Positions 27,356 to 35,947 of a DNA stretch of 64,000 nucleotides are shown piece after piece. Each line of letters begins with the position of its first letter. Positions within the stretch are counted from its first letter, which is position 1. The position numbers were made by a program, and so were the translations under genes. This DNA comes from Mumia sp. ZJ1417 (lineage in GTDB: Bacteria > Actinomycetota > Actinomycetes > Propionibacteriales > Nocardioidaceae), in NCBI RefSeq assembly GCF_014127285.1, contig NZ_CP059901.1, positions 3,410,001 through 3,474,000 on the forward strand. The letters are read 5' to 3'. The notes under the pieces are model-generated. The model worked only from the letters and a program-made list of their open reading frames with translations, searched no databases and was not told where the DNA came from.

Positions 27356-28341
27356 GCAGCACCCCCGGACGAGACCGGGTCGTGGACGCGCAGCGGGTGG
27401 GGCGACAGCGGATCGTCCAGGAAGGAGCCGGGAGGAGGGGTCACACCGTTGGCGGCACACCACGCGCCCGGCGGCGCCTGCGTCGGGCGCGGGCGCCCGT
27501 CGGTCGGCAGCAGCTGGAGCGGGATCGGCGGCAGCGCGGGCAGGGTGCTGTGGTCCTCCAGCGCCAGCTCGTCGGCGTCCTTCTCTTCGCTCATGCCGAT
27601 CGGGCCGACCGTCTGCGCGTTGAGGAACTGCCGGACGGCAGGCTCCTCGCTCGACAGCAGCATCTCGCGGGGCCCGAACATCGCCAGGTGGCGGTGGAAG
27701 AGCAACCCGATGTTGTCCGGGACCGTCCGCGCGGTGTTGATGTCGTGCGTGACGATGAGGAAGGTCGCCTCGATCTGGGCGTTGAGGTCGACGATCAGTT
27801 GGTTGATGAAAGCCGTACGCACCGGGTCGAGGCCGGAGTCGGGCTCGTCGAAGAGCACGATCTCCGGCTCCAGCACGAGGGCGCGGGCAAGTCCTGCGCG
27901 CTTGCGCATGCCGCCGGAGATCTCTGCGGGCAGCTTGCCCTCGGCACCGACGAGACCGACCATCGTCATCTTCTCCATGACGATCTCGCGGATCTCGGTC
28001 TCGGACTTGCGGGTGTGCTCGCGCAGCGGGAAGGCGACGTTGTCGAACAGCGTCATGGAGCCGAACATCGCGCCGTCCTGGAAGAGGACCCCGAACAGCT
28101 TGCGGATCTCGTACAGATCACGCTCGCTGCATGTCGCGATGTCGGTGCCCTCGATGAAGACGTGCCCCTCGTCGGGCTTCAGCAGGCCGATGAGGGCCTT
28201 GAGGAACACGGACTTTCCGGTGCCGGACGGTCCGAGCATGACGCTGATCTCCCCTGCGGGCAGGGTGAGCGACACGTCACGCCAGATCGTCTGCTTGCCG
28301 AAGGACTTCGTCAGACCTTCGACGCGTACCTCGACTCCCAT
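27352..28341 (-). CDS. Mce transporter ATP-binding protein (MceG/Mkl-like)
   Basis: This is the ABC ATPase of the Mce importer, 329 residues. Walker A is GPSGTGKS at residues 37-44, the signature is ISGGMRKRAGLARAL, Walker B is EIVLFDEPDSGLDP and the H-loop is LIVTHD. A C-terminal extension of about 80 residues, rich in Pro and Leu, follows the nucleotide-binding domain, as in MceG. In mycobacteria the single MceG (mkl) gene also lies in the rplL-rpoB interval but apart from any mce operon; here it heads a complete one. The gene begins 69 bases after the surface-protein gene. Confidence 0.95.
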   Translation of the reverse strand: MGVEVRVEGLTKSFGKQTIWRDVSLTLPAGEISVMLGPSGTGKSVFLKALIGLLKPDEGHVFIEGTDIATCSERDLYEIRKLFGVLFQDGAMFGSMTLFDNVAFPLREHTRKSETEIREIVMEKMTMVGLVGAEGKLPAEISGGMRKRAGLARALVLEPEIVLFDEPDSGLDPVRTAFINQLIVDLNAQIEATFLIVTHDINTARTVPDNIGLLFHRHLAMFGPREMLLSSEEPAVRQFLNAQTVGPIGMSEEKDADELALEDHSTLPALPPIPLQLLPTDGRPRPTQAPPGAWCAANGVTPPPGSFLDDPLSPHPLRVHDPVSSGGAA

Positions 28342-28410
28342 GTGCGGGACTCCTTCGGGGGGACGAGCACCTCGGCCAGCGGGGTGCCACGGAAGGGCGT
28401 GGTGACCGCG

Positions 28411-29439
28411 TCAGGCGGTCTTGGCCCGGCGACGTGTCCGGACGGCGAGCGCGATGCGTGCGGCGGCTACGAGGCCGAGCAGCCCCACGAGCCCGACGCC
28501 GACCGGAGAACCGGTCGCCGGCAGCGAGGTCGTCGTGTACGGCGCGACGCCCCCGTCGTCGTCATCGTCGTCGTCATCATCGGAACCACCGTTGCCCCCC
28601 GGCGAGGTGGAGTCGGTGTTCTTGGGCGGGTCGATCACCGGCGGATCCTCACCGCCGCCGCCGCCACCCCCGTTGCCGTCGCCGTCCCCTCCGCCGGGGG
28701 AACCTCCGACGGTGGGCAGCGGGCACTCCGACTCCTCGCACCCGTCGCCGACAGGGATGGTGCCGATCACGCGCGCGGCGCGGGTGTCGAGGTTGCGGAC
28801 GCAGTTGAGCTCGGTCTCGGCGATGGCACCCAGCACCGGCGGGTCGAGCTTTGCCTGGATCTTGAACGTCTTCGGCATCTGGACGTAGATCAGGCCACCG
28901 GTGACACCGTCGGGCAGCTCAGGGACGGTGACCGCGTCGACAGTGCCCTTGGCAGGGATGAGGAGCGAGCCCGAAGCAGGCACCGGGACCATAGGAGAGC
29001 TGAGGCCGCGGACCTGCGGCTCGAGGGTGGCGGCGACATCGCCACCGGGCACCACGCCCTGCAGGAGCACGGTGGAGGTCGCACCGCCGCCGACCTTGGT
29101 CACCAGCATGATGTCGCGAATCCGTGTGACCAACTTCGCCGGCAGGATGAGGTCGAGCTCGGCCGGAGTCTCAGCGATCGCGTCGCCCGCCACCACAGTG
29201 TCGGGCAGCGAGGTCCGCGCGTTCACGAGGAACTGCTGCGGACCGCCCAGCGAGGTGTTGATGATCTCGTTGTCCGACTCGCAGGTGTAGCCGACCTGGT
29301 TGAGCGAGACAGACTGCGCGGCACCGGCGACAGGCGCTAGCCCGACCTGCATGCCTCCCACGACCAGTCCCGCGGCGGCCATCAGACCTGCACCTCGATG
29401 CCATCCGACCTGACGACGTGCGACAGCGCTCACGCGCAT
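28411..29439 (-). CDS. LPATG-type cell-wall-anchored protein, Mce operon leader
   Basis: This 342-residue exported protein has a signal peptide cleaved after about residue 40 (APVAGA) and a globular domain of about 190 residues with two to four Cys. It looks like the DUF6801-type domain, by memory only. A Gly/Asp/Pro-rich linker (with a run of nine Asp near 287-295) leads to a sorting signal: LPATG at 306-310, a hydrophobic helix, and the basic tail RTRRRAKTA. It should be attached to peptidoglycan by a sortase such as the one at 16894. It is the first gene of the Mce operon, with GGGAGGGAG before its ATG. Function is unknown; an envelope partner of the lipid importer is a reasonable inference. 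Confidence 0.85.
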   Translation of the reverse strand: MRVSAVARRQVGWHRGAGLMAAAGLVVGGMQVGLAPVAGAAQSVSLNQVGYTCESDNEIINTSLGGPQQFLVNARTSLPDTVVAGDAIAETPAELDLILPAKLVTRIRDIMLVTKVGGGATSTVLLQGVVPGGDVAATLEPQVRGLSSPMVPVPASGSLLIPAKGTVDAVTVPELPDGVTGGLIYVQMPKTFKIQAKLDPPVLGAIAETELNCVRNLDTRAARVIGTIPVGDGCEESECPLPTVGGSPGGGDGDGNGGGGGGGEDPPVIDPPKNTDSTSPGGNGGSDDDDDDDDDGGVAPYTTTSLPATGSPVGVGLVGLLGLVAAARIALAVRTRRRAKTA

Positions 29440-29511
29440 GCGGTTCTCCCTCCCAAGCGAACCTCAGCGTCCGGAAGCGCAGCAGCGTGCTACTCCCAGG
29501 TAACAAACGTG

Positions 29512-29541
29512 ACTGTAACCCACATTTTCACTGTGACACAA
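29512..29541 (-). promoter_or_regulatory. Putative promoter of the Mce operon
   Basis: On the minus strand TTGTGT (29536-29541) and TACAGT (29512-29517) are 18 bases apart, about 66 bases before the surface-protein start. Around it GTAAC occurs twice (29500-29504 and 29515-29519) as a direct repeat with a GTGAC between, possibly an operator. Confidence 0.4.
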
Positions 29542-29645
29542 CCCACAGAAGGTCCCAAACGGGTCACAGCCGCCTCGATGCCAGGTGACCCTCATCACAG
29601 CGCATTCGCGGCGCCGTCACTGTACAGCCAGGCCCAGGAGAAAAG

Positions 29646-29685
29646 ACAGACGGGCACCCCTCCCGAAGGAGGGGTGCCCGTCTGT
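29646..29685 (-). terminator. rplJL terminator with U-tract
   Basis: A perfect 18-bp stem with a 4-base loop sits 25 bases past the rplL stop and is followed on the minus strand by CTTTTC. This is the most canonical intrinsic terminator in the window, and it separates the ribosomal genes from the Mce operon. Confidence 0.95.
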
Positions 29686-29710
29686 GCAGTGCGTCAGAGC
29701 GCGGAGTGCA

Positions 29711-30100
29711 TCACTTGAGGGTGATGGTGGCGCCGGCGGCCTCGAGGGCCTCCTTGGCCTTGTCCGCGGCCTCCTTGTTGACGCCCTCGAGGATCGCCTT
29801 GGGGGCGCCCTCGACGAGGTCCTTGGCCTCCTTCAGGCCGAGGCTCGTCAGAGCGCGCACCTCCTTGATGACCTGGATCTTCTTGTCGCCGGCCGACTCG
29901 AGGACGACGTCGAACTCGTCCTTCTCCTCGACAGCGGCGTCAGCCGCGCCGCCACCAGCGGCGGGAGCGGCGGCAACCGCGACCGGAGCGGCGGCGGTGA
30001 CGTCGAAGGTGTCCTCGAACTGCTTGACGAACTCGCTGAGCTCCAGGAGGGTCATCTCCTTGAAAGCGTCGAGCAGGTCCTCGGTGCTGAGCTTCGCCAT
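29711..30100 (-). CDS. rplL: 50S ribosomal protein L7/L12
   Basis: L7/L12 forms the ribosomal stalk that recruits translation factors. It has 129 residues: an N-terminal dimerisation domain (about 1-33), an Ala/Pro/Gly-rich hinge (about 38-57) and the globular C-terminal domain with [20 protein letters not shown]. It follows rplJ by 56 bases and is closed by the terminator at 29646-29685. Confidence 0.98.
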   Translation of the reverse strand: MAKLSTEDLLDAFKEMTLLELSEFVKQFEDTFDVTAAAPVAVAAAPAAGGGAADAAVEEKDEFDVVLESAGDKKIQVIKEVRALTSLGLKEAKDLVEGAPKAILEGVNKEAADKAKEALEAAGATITLK

Positions 30101-30156
30101 GTTGGCGTCCTTCCTATCTGGGGACCCCGAGGGGGGGTCGGATACGTGATCGGGCC

Positions 30157-30741
30157 CTAGCCCTCGGAGCCCTCGGCCGCAGCCGGGGCTTCTTCGGTCT
30201 CGGCGGGAGCCGAGGTTGCGGGAGTCTCCTGCTCGACCTTGGCCTGCAGGGCACCCACGGCACGTGCTGCCTGAGCAAGCGGTGCCTGGAACAGAGCGGC
30301 GGCCTTCGAGAGGTTCGCCTTCATGCCGCCCGCGAGCTTGGCGAGGAGGACCTCGCGCGACTCGAGGTCAGCAAGCTTCGTGATCTCGGCAGCATCGAGC
30401 GCCTTCCCCTCGAGGAAGCCACCCTTGATGACGAGCTTGTCGTTCGCCTTGGCGAAGTCACGCAGACCCTTGGCGACCTCGACCGGATCGCCCTTGATGA
30501 AGGCGATGGCGGTCGGGCCGTTGAGGAGGTCGTCGACGCCGTCGACGCCGGCCTCGCGGGCCGCGATCTTGGTCAGCGTGTTCTTGGCCACGGCGTAGTT
30601 GACGTTCTCACCGAGCGAGCGGCGCAGGTCCTGCAGCTGCTTCACGGTGAGACCGCGGTACTCGGTCAGCACAGCGCCGTTGGAGCTGCGGAACTCGTCC
30701 GTCAGCTCGGCAACCGCTGCGGCCTTGTCCGGTCGCGCCAT
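30157..30741 (-). CDS. rplJ: 50S ribosomal protein L10
   Basis: L10 anchors the L7/L12 stalk dimers to 23S rRNA. The ATG at 30741 with AGGAG upstream gives 194 residues beginning [17 protein letters not shown]. The N-terminal RNA-binding domain and the C-terminal helix that binds L12 are followed by an Ala/Glu-rich tail. The longer open frame upstream covers the regulatory leader and is not coding. Confidence 0.97.
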   Translation of the reverse strand: MARPDKAAAVAELTDEFRSSNGAVLTEYRGLTVKQLQDLRRSLGENVNYAVAKNTLTKIAAREAGVDGVDDLLNGPTAIAFIKGDPVEVAKGLRDFAKANDKLVIKGGFLEGKALDAAEITKLADLESREVLLAKLAGGMKANLSKAAALFQAPLAQAARAVGALQAKVEQETPATSAPAETEEAPAAAEGSEG

Positions 30742-30969
30742 GGTTCTCCTTCGTGTCGTACCCGCCGCACGGCGAGCACCTGGTACGTACGAAGGCCACC
30801 GGCGCAACAGGCCCGGGAACGACGAACGCCCCGGCGCAGGAGCACGGGGCGCGACACACGGGAGAGTGCGTGAACTCGGTGAACCTGCGCGGGCCGCCCG
30901 CTGTGTGCGGGACCTTCGATCCGAGGCGCTCCCTGGGGAGTGCCGCGGACGACCGGCGGTCTTCGGCAT
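30742..30969 (-). promoter_or_regulatory. rplJL leader, L10-leader-like
   Basis: The roughly 228-base leader between promoter and rplJ contains CCGAAGACCGCCGG close to its 5' end and further GC-rich stems before the ribosome-binding site. Autoregulatory L10 leaders occupy this place in many bacteria, where L10(L12)4 binds the mRNA to repress translation. The assignment rests on position and the AAGACCGCCGG core; a covariance search was not possible. Confidence 0.55.
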
Positions 30970-30975
30970 CGTCCA

Positions 30976-31005
30976 GACTACGTGACCGGCCCGCGCAGAT
31001 CCAAA
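30976..31005 (-). promoter_or_regulatory. Putative rplJL promoter
   Basis: TTGGAT (31000-31005) and TAGTCT (30976-30981) are 18 bases apart on the minus strand, immediately downstream of the LppX-like gene. The -10 is identical to that of the str operon. Confidence 0.6.
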
Positions 31006-31014
31006 TCGGGTCGA

Positions 31015-31827
31015 TCAGCCGCCCATCATCGACGAGCCGTCGACGACCTGGCCGGCCGGGGGCGCGGTGATCTCGACGTCCTCGCCCCACTTGGTGAAGG
31101 TCATCTCCATCGGGATCTGGGCCACATCCATGACGACCTTGCGCGGGAGGTCATCAGGGCCGACCCAGTATTCGTAGGTGATCTCGGCGGGCAGCTGCGC
31201 TGCTGCAGCCGCCTCCATGCCGGCGATCTTGGACGTGTCGACGACGACGTCGTAACGGCTGGCCTCGACGCCGTCGATGGTCTCGGTCTGTCCGGTCGCC
31301 GTCACGGACTTGAGCGCGTCCTTGAGGTTCTCGATGCTCTTGGTCGGATCCATCGAGTCGCGCAGCTGGCCGAACGACTCGCCTGCGGCACCCGCGGCGG
31401 CGTCGAGGGAGAGCTTCATCCACTTGCCCTCGGGCATGCCCGGCGCCTTCATGTAGAGCGCGCCGTCGACAAGCGTCATCTCGATGCTCTGTCCGCTCGC
31501 GTCCATCGTCATGCGCATCGCCGTCTTGCTCGGGTCGCTGTCGGTGATGACATCGGCCTCGGCGTCGATCTTCTGGCCTGCCGCCTCCATCGAGATCGTC
31601 ATGTGCGCCGACCTCGCGTCCGTCTGGGCGCCGCCGAGCGTGTCGGCGAAGTTGGCCGAGGTGAGCTCGGTCGCTCCCTCGTCCGACGACCCGCCCTGCG
31701 ACGAGGTCGAGGGGGTGGCGCCGGCGCCGCCGTCGCCGCCGTCGGCGACGTCCGCGCTGCTCCCGCAGCCGGCGGTGAGTGCGAGGGCGAGAGCCGCGAC
31801 AGCGGCCGAGATCGTTCGGGTACGCAT
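31015..31827 (-). CDS. LppX/LprAFG-like lipoprotein
   Basis: This 270-residue lipoprotein has a signal ending in the lipobox LTAGC, a Gly/Ser/Asp-rich linker, and a domain resembling LppX/LprG lipoproteins. That family forms a half-barrel with a hydrophobic cavity for lipids. The domain contains repeated amphipathic strands and a WVGPDDLPRKVVMDV segment. I chose the ATG at 31827, with GAGGTAG upstream, over an in-frame start at 31866. A lipoprotein between rplA and rplJ also occurs in other actinobacteria as I recall. It has no obvious connection to ribosome function; a role in lipid handling is an inference. Confidence 0.8.
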   Translation of the reverse strand: MRTRTISAAVAALALALTAGCGSSADVADGGDGGAGATPSTSSQGGSSDEGATELTSANFADTLGGAQTDARSAHMTISMEAAGQKIDAEADVITDSDPSKTAMRMTMDASGQSIEMTLVDGALYMKAPGMPEGKWMKLSLDAAAGAAGESFGQLRDSMDPTKSIENLKDALKSVTATGQTETIDGVEASRYDVVVDTSKIAGMEAAAAAQLPAEITYEYWVGPDDLPRKVVMDVAQIPMEMTFTKWGEDVEITAPPAGQVVDGSSMMGG

Positions 31828-31863
31828 GACGACCACGCTACCTCGTGCATGGTTCGTCAGACG

Positions 31864-31902
31864 CACAGACGCCGCATCCCCTGTGGGGAGGCGGCGTCTG
31901 TG
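31864..31902 (-). terminator. rplKA terminator
   Basis: A perfect 12-bp stem (CACAGACGCCGC and complement) continues past one mismatch into a 5-bp stem with a 3-base loop. It lies 36 bases beyond the rplA stop. Confidence 0.88.
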
Positions 31903-31937
31903 TCAGCTCACGTCACGCGTACAGGCGTGCGTGAGGG

Positions 31938-32651
31938 TCACTCGTCGTCGGAGGCGACGTTGCGGGTGCGGTTCGGGTCGATCGGCACACCCGGGCCCAT
32001 CGTCGTCGAGACGGTGATCTTCTTGATGTAGCGGCCCTTGGAGCTGGCCGGCTTCAGTCGGAGGACCTCCTCGAGCGCGGCGGCGTAGTTCTCGGCCAGC
32101 GCCGTGGCGCTGAACGAGGCCTTGCCGATCACGAAGTGGAGGTTGGCGTGGCGATCGATACGAAACTCGATCTTGCCGCCCTTGATGTCCTTCACGGCCT
32201 TCGCGACGTCCGGGGTCACCGTGCCGGTCTTGGGGTTCGGCATGAGGTTGCGGGGGCCGAGGACACGACCCAGGCGACCCACCTTGCCCATCATGTCCGG
32301 CGTGGCGACGACGGCGTCGAAGTCGAGCCATCCGCCCGAGATTTTCTCGACGAGGTCGTCGGCACCCACGTAGTCGGCGCCGGCCTCGCGAGCGGCTTCG
32401 GCGTTCGCACCGGTCGCGAACACGAGGACGCGAGCGGTCTTGCCGGTGCCGTTCGGCAGGCTGACGGTGCCGCGGACCATCTGGTCGGCCTTGCGCGGGT
32501 CGACACCCAGGCGCATGGAGACGTCGACGGTCGAGTCGAAGTTCTTCGAACCCGACTCCTTGACGAGCTCCATCGCCTGCAGCGGCGTGTAGAGCGCGTC
32601 CTTGTCGATCTTCTGAGCGGCGTTGCGGTACGCCTTGCTGTGCTGAGGCAT
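31938..32651 (-). CDS. rplA: 50S ribosomal protein L1
   Basis: L1 forms the mobile L1 stalk of the 50S subunit and helps release E-site tRNA. Its 237 residues, including [19 protein letters not shown] and the C-terminal [13 protein letters not shown], match the family. It follows rplK by 82 bases. L1 commonly represses the rplK-rplA mRNA, but no binding site can be asserted here. Confidence 0.98.
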   Translation of the reverse strand: MPQHSKAYRNAAQKIDKDALYTPLQAMELVKESGSKNFDSTVDVSMRLGVDPRKADQMVRGTVSLPNGTGKTARVLVFATGANAEAAREAGADYVGADDLVEKISGGWLDFDAVVATPDMMGKVGRLGRVLGPRNLMPNPKTGTVTPDVAKAVKDIKGGKIEFRIDRHANLHFVIGKASFSATALAENYAAALEEVLRLKPASSKGRYIKKITVSTTMGPGVPIDPNRTRNVASDDE

Positions 32652-32733
32652 TCTGGTTCTTCTCTCTCTACCAGTCGTGGTCGTCGGGCCCAGCTGGCCC
32701 TGCCACAGTGCGGTCGGTCGGGTTGCTCCGCCG

Positions 32734-33162
32734 TCAGTCGACGGTGACGCCCATGGAGCGAGCGGTGCCGGCGATGATCTCCATCGCGGCGTCGATGTCG
32801 TTCGCGTTGAGGTCGGGGAGCTTGGTCTGGGCGATCTCGCGGACCTGGTCCTTGCTGATCGAGCCGACCTTGTCCTTGTGCGGGACGGCCGAGCCCTTCT
32901 GCAGACCTGCAGCCTTCTTGATCATCTCCGCAGCCGGGGGCGTCTTGGTGACGAAGGTGAACGACCGGTCCTCGTAGATCGTGATCTCGACCGGGACGAT
33001 GTTGCCACGCATGGACTCCGTCGCAGCGTTGTACGCCTTGCAGAACTCCATGATGTTGACGCCGTGCGGACCGAGGGCGGTACCGACGGGCGGGGCCGGC
33101 GTGGCCGCTCCGGCCTGCAGCTGCACCTTGACGAGGGCAGCGATCTTCTTCTTCGGAGGCAT
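32734..33162 (-). CDS. rplK: 50S ribosomal protein L11
   Basis: L11 binds the GTPase-associated centre of 23S rRNA and is needed for RelA stimulation. It is the target region of thiopeptides. The 142-residue product has a normal N-terminal domain with the Pro-rich [20 protein letters not shown] segment and the C-terminal RNA-binding domain ending SMGVTVD. It lies 88 bases after nusG. Confidence 0.98.
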   Translation of the reverse strand: MPPKKKIAALVKVQLQAGAATPAPPVGTALGPHGVNIMEFCKAYNAATESMRGNIVPVEITIYEDRSFTFVTKTPPAAEMIKKAAGLQKGSAVPHKDKVGSISKDQVREIAQTKLPDLNANDIDAAMEIIAGTARSMGVTVD

Positions 33163-33250
33163 ATCTCTTTTCCTTCTCGTGGTCTCGGTGGGCCTGCCTC
33201 GGCCCTCCCACTGGTGTTGCGCGGAAGCCCTCTCGAGCGTACCTGCTGGC

Positions 33251-34207
33251 TCAGACCCGCTGGATCTGCGCGAAGCTCAGCTCGACGGGGGTCTCCCGAC
33301 CGAAGATCTCGACGAGCGCCCGGACACGCTGGGCGTCGACGTTGATCTCGGTGATCGTGGCGTGCAGCGTCGCGAACGGACCGTCCACGACCATGACCGA
33401 GTCGCCGACGGAGAAGTCGGTGAACTCGACCTTCGGCGCCTGCGACTGCGCCGTCGACGAGGACGCCGTTGCCGGCGCATCGACCGCAGCCTGAGCCTCG
33501 ACGGCGGGAGCGAGCATGCTCTCCACCTCGGCCAGGGTCAGCGGCACGGGCTGGTGGGCGTTGCCCACGAAGCCGGTGACCGACGGCGTGTTGCGTACCG
33601 TCGACCAGGACTCGTCGGTGAGGTCCATCCGGACGAGGACGTAGCCGGGGAGCACGGTGCGCTTGACGAGCTTGCGCTGACCGTTCTTGATCTCGGCCAC
33701 CTCTTCGGTCGGGACGACGACCTCGAAGATGTAGTCCTCCATGTGCATGGAGGTGATGCGGTTCTCCAGGTTGGACTTGACCCTGTTCTCCATGCCGGAG
33801 TAGGTGTGCACGACATACCAGTCGCCGAACTGGTTGTGGAGCTGCTCGCGGAACGCCGCGAGCGGATCGAGCTCGGTGGCGACGGCTTCGAGGACGTCCT
33901 CGGTGGTCGCGGCGGCGTCGGCGATCTCCTGCGCCTCCTCGACGACCTCGTCGGCGAGGTCCTCGATCTCGTCCTCGGCGTCCGCGGCCTCGATCTCGGC
34001 ACGCTCTTCGTCGGCCTCGGAGAGCTCCTCGAACGGCGTCAGCGGCTCAGGATCGACCTGCTCGGTCTCGTCTTCGGCGAGGTCGAGGCCTTCCTCGACC
34101 TCCTCGACCTCGAGCTCCTGCTCGTCGTCGTCCAACGGCGCACGGTTGCTCGTAGGAGCGACGGCGTCGCGCGGGGCGTCGTCGAACTCGTCATACGGCT
34201 GGGACAC
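33251..34207 (-). CDS. nusG: Transcription elongation/termination factor NusG
   Basis: NusG binds the RNA polymerase clamp through its NGN domain and links it to Rho or the ribosome through its KOW domain. The 318-residue protein has an acidic extension of about 125 residues before the NGN domain, which begins at [19 protein letters not shown] ends near residue 230. An Ala/Ser-rich linker leads to the KOW domain ([15 protein letters not shown]). Such acidic extensions are known in actinobacteria. It follows secE by 42 bases in the classical secE-nusG order. Confidence 0.97.
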   Translation of the reverse strand: MSQPYDEFDDAPRDAVAPTSNRAPLDDDEQELEVEEVEEGLDLAEDETEQVDPEPLTPFEELSEADEERAEIEAADAEDEIEDLADEVVEEAQEIADAAATTEDVLEAVATELDPLAAFREQLHNQFGDWYVVHTYSGMENRVKSNLENRITSMHMEDYIFEVVVPTEEVAEIKNGQRKLVKRTVLPGYVLVRMDLTDESWSTVRNTPSVTGFVGNAHQPVPLTLAEVESMLAPAVEAQAAVDAPATASSSTAQSQAPKVEFTDFSVGDSVMVVDGPFATLHATITEINVDAQRVRALVEIFGRETPVELSFAQIQRV

Positions 34208-34249
34208 AGCGCCTCTTTCCTCGTCTCGTCTTGACCCGCGGGTCGCGGG

Positions 34250-34477
34250 TCAGGCGAAGACCCAGAACATCAGCTTTCCGAAGCCGTAGTCCAGGCCTGC
34301 CACGATGGCCATCATGACCAGCACGAAGAAGAGCACGACCACGAAGTAGTTGGCGACCTGCGAACGGGTCGGCCACACCACCTTGCGGAGCTCCGCGACG
34401 ACCTGACGGTAGAAGGTCATCGGAGACGTACGCCCGGAGCGTGTGCTCTCGGTCGGAGCACTTGACGTCTCGCTCAT
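34250..34477 (-). CDS. secE: Preprotein translocase subunit SecE
   Basis: SecE clamps the SecY channel. The 75-residue product has the single-helix form: an amphipathic segment with FYRQVVAELRKVVWPTRSQ followed by one transmembrane helix. A short Ser/Thr-rich N-terminus precedes it. It lies between tRNA-Trp and nusG, the standard arrangement. Confidence 0.95.
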   Translation of the reverse strand: MSETSSAPTESTRSGRTSPMTFYRQVVAELRKVVWPTRSQVANYFVVVLFFVLVMMAIVAGLDYGFGKLMFWVFA

Positions 34478-34542
34478 GCTGACCGTTCCCTTCGATCGTG
34501 GTGCCTGTCATCGGTCCGCCGTCGGGACGGACCAGGCCTTTG

Positions 34543-34615
34543 CAGGGCAGGAGGGACTTGAACCCCCAACCTTCGGTTTTGGAGACCGATGCTCTGCCAG
34601 TTGAGCTACTGCCCT
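34543..34615 (-). tRNA. tRNA-Trp (CCA)
   Basis: The 73-base cloverleaf has an acceptor stem AGGGCAG/CTGCCCT, a D arm with GCTCAACTGGCAGAGC, an anticodon loop CTCCAAA (anticodon CCA) and T-loop GTTCAAGTC. The 3' CCA is not encoded. It lies just upstream of secE. Confidence 0.97.
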
Positions 34616-34676
34616 TCGTCGATGGCCGCTCCGCTGCCTCGTCACCACGGCCGTTGGGGAGGCGCGCGGGCATGAC

Positions 34677-34706
34677 GACACAGTGGAAACATCCACCGGT
34701 CGTCAA
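34677..34706 (-). promoter_or_regulatory. Putative promoter for tRNA-Trp and secE-nusG
   Basis: TTGACG (34701-34706) is followed 18 bases later by TGTGTC (34677-34682) on the minus strand, about 60 bases before the tRNA. The -35 is good; the -10 is weak. Confidence 0.4.
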
Positions 34707-34756
34707 GTGTACGGGGTGCCCCGGCACGGAGTCGAACCGGCTGGCACGATGACCGC

Positions 34757-35788
34757 ATGGCCGTAGCGATGCGCTCGATCGACCGTCTCCCGAAGGCCCA
34801 TCTTCACCTCCACTTCACGGGGTCGATGCGGCACACCACGCTGGTCGAGCTGGCCGAGCGCGACGGGGTCCGGCTCCCGCCCGCGCTGGTCGAGGAGTGG
34901 CCCCCGCTGCTGCGCGCGACCGACGAGAAGGGTTGGTTCCGCTTCCAGCGCCTGTACGACACCGCGCGCTCGGTCCTGCGTACCCCCGGCGACGTCCGGC
35001 GCCTCGTGCACGAGGTCGCCGAGGACGACGCGTCCGAAGGCTCGGTGTGGACGGAGATCCAGGTGGACCCCTCCGGCTATGCAGCGAAGTTCGGCGGGAT
35101 CACGGCGTTCACCGACCTCGTCCTGGACTGCGTGCGCGACGCCAGCGCCACGTACGGGATCGGGATGGCGGTCGTCATCGCCTCGAACCGCACCCGCCAT
35201 CCCCTCGACGCCCGTACGCTCGCTCGGCTCGCCACGCAATACGCCGGACGCGGCGTCGTGGGGTTCGGGCTGTCCAACGACGAGCGGCGCGGCGAGACCG
35301 CGTCGTTCGCGCCCGCGTTCGCGATCGCGCGCCGCGCGGGCCTGCGCAGCATGCCCCACGGAGGCGAGCTGCGCGGCCCGCAGAGCGTCGCCGCCGTCCT
35401 GCAGCACCTCGAGCCGGACCGGATCGGCCACGGCGTGCGCTGCGTCGAGGATCCCGCGGTGCTCGACGCCGTCGCGCGTGCCGGCATCACGCTGGAGGTG
35501 TGCCCCTCGTCCAACGTTGCGCTCGGCGTCTACGACACGTTCGAGGAGGTGCCCGTCCGGACGCTGATGGAGGCCGGGGTCGGGGTCGCGCTCGGCGCGG
35601 ACGACCCGCTGCTGTTCGGCGCGCGCCTGTCTGGCCAGTACGCCGCGCTGCGGGCGGCTCAGGACTTCAGCGATGCCGAGCTGGCCGAGCTCGCCCGCAT
35701 GTCGCTGCGTGGTTCGTACGCTCCGGACGAGCTTCGCGACACCGCGCTCGCCGCGATCGACGCCTGGCTCGCCGCCGACCCCGACTGA
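34757..35788 (+). CDS. Adenosine deaminase-family protein
   Basis: Adenosine deaminases hydrolyse the amino group of (deoxy)adenosine in purine salvage; relatives act on adenine. The 343-residue protein keeps the zinc and catalytic motifs. These are AHLHLHFTGS near residues 14-23, HGGE (for HAGE), RIGHGVRC and LGADDP (for the usual S/TDDP), plus CPSSNVALG. The first motif is AHLHLH rather than the common ELHLHLEG, and HGGE/GADDP differ slightly from classical Add. The substrate could therefore be adenosine, adenine or a modified form. The start ATG at 34757 has no clear ribosome-binding site, so a short-leader mRNA is possible. Confidence 0.85.
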   Translation: MAVAMRSIDRLPKAHLHLHFTGSMRHTTLVELAERDGVRLPPALVEEWPPLLRATDEKGWFRFQRLYDTARSVLRTPGDVRRLVHEVAEDDASEGSVWTEIQVDPSGYAAKFGGITAFTDLVLDCVRDASATYGIGMAVVIASNRTRHPLDARTLARLATQYAGRGVVGFGLSNDERRGETASFAPAFAIARRAGLRSMPHGGELRGPQSVAAVLQHLEPDRIGHGVRCVEDPAVLDAVARAGITLEVCPSSNVALGVYDTFEEVPVRTLMEAGVGVALGADDPLLFGARLSGQYAALRAAQDFSDAELAELARMSLRGSYAPDELRDTALAAIDAWLAADPD

Positions 35789-35947
35789 CGCGACGGGCCA
35801 GTCGACGACGGTGTGACCCGCTCGACGTCCTGGACGAACCGACGCCGAGGGTGCCGGAACAGCGCTCCCCGACGCGTGGAGCGGGCCGCCCTCTGTTGTC
35901 CACAGGGGTCTCTGCAGAGAGTGCCGCCGGTAGACCACAGTTCTCGG

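Noticed and set aside
28342-28410. A terminator between the LPATG gene and the Mce ATPase gene
   Set aside because: Only an imperfect short stem is present; the genes are most likely cotranscribed.
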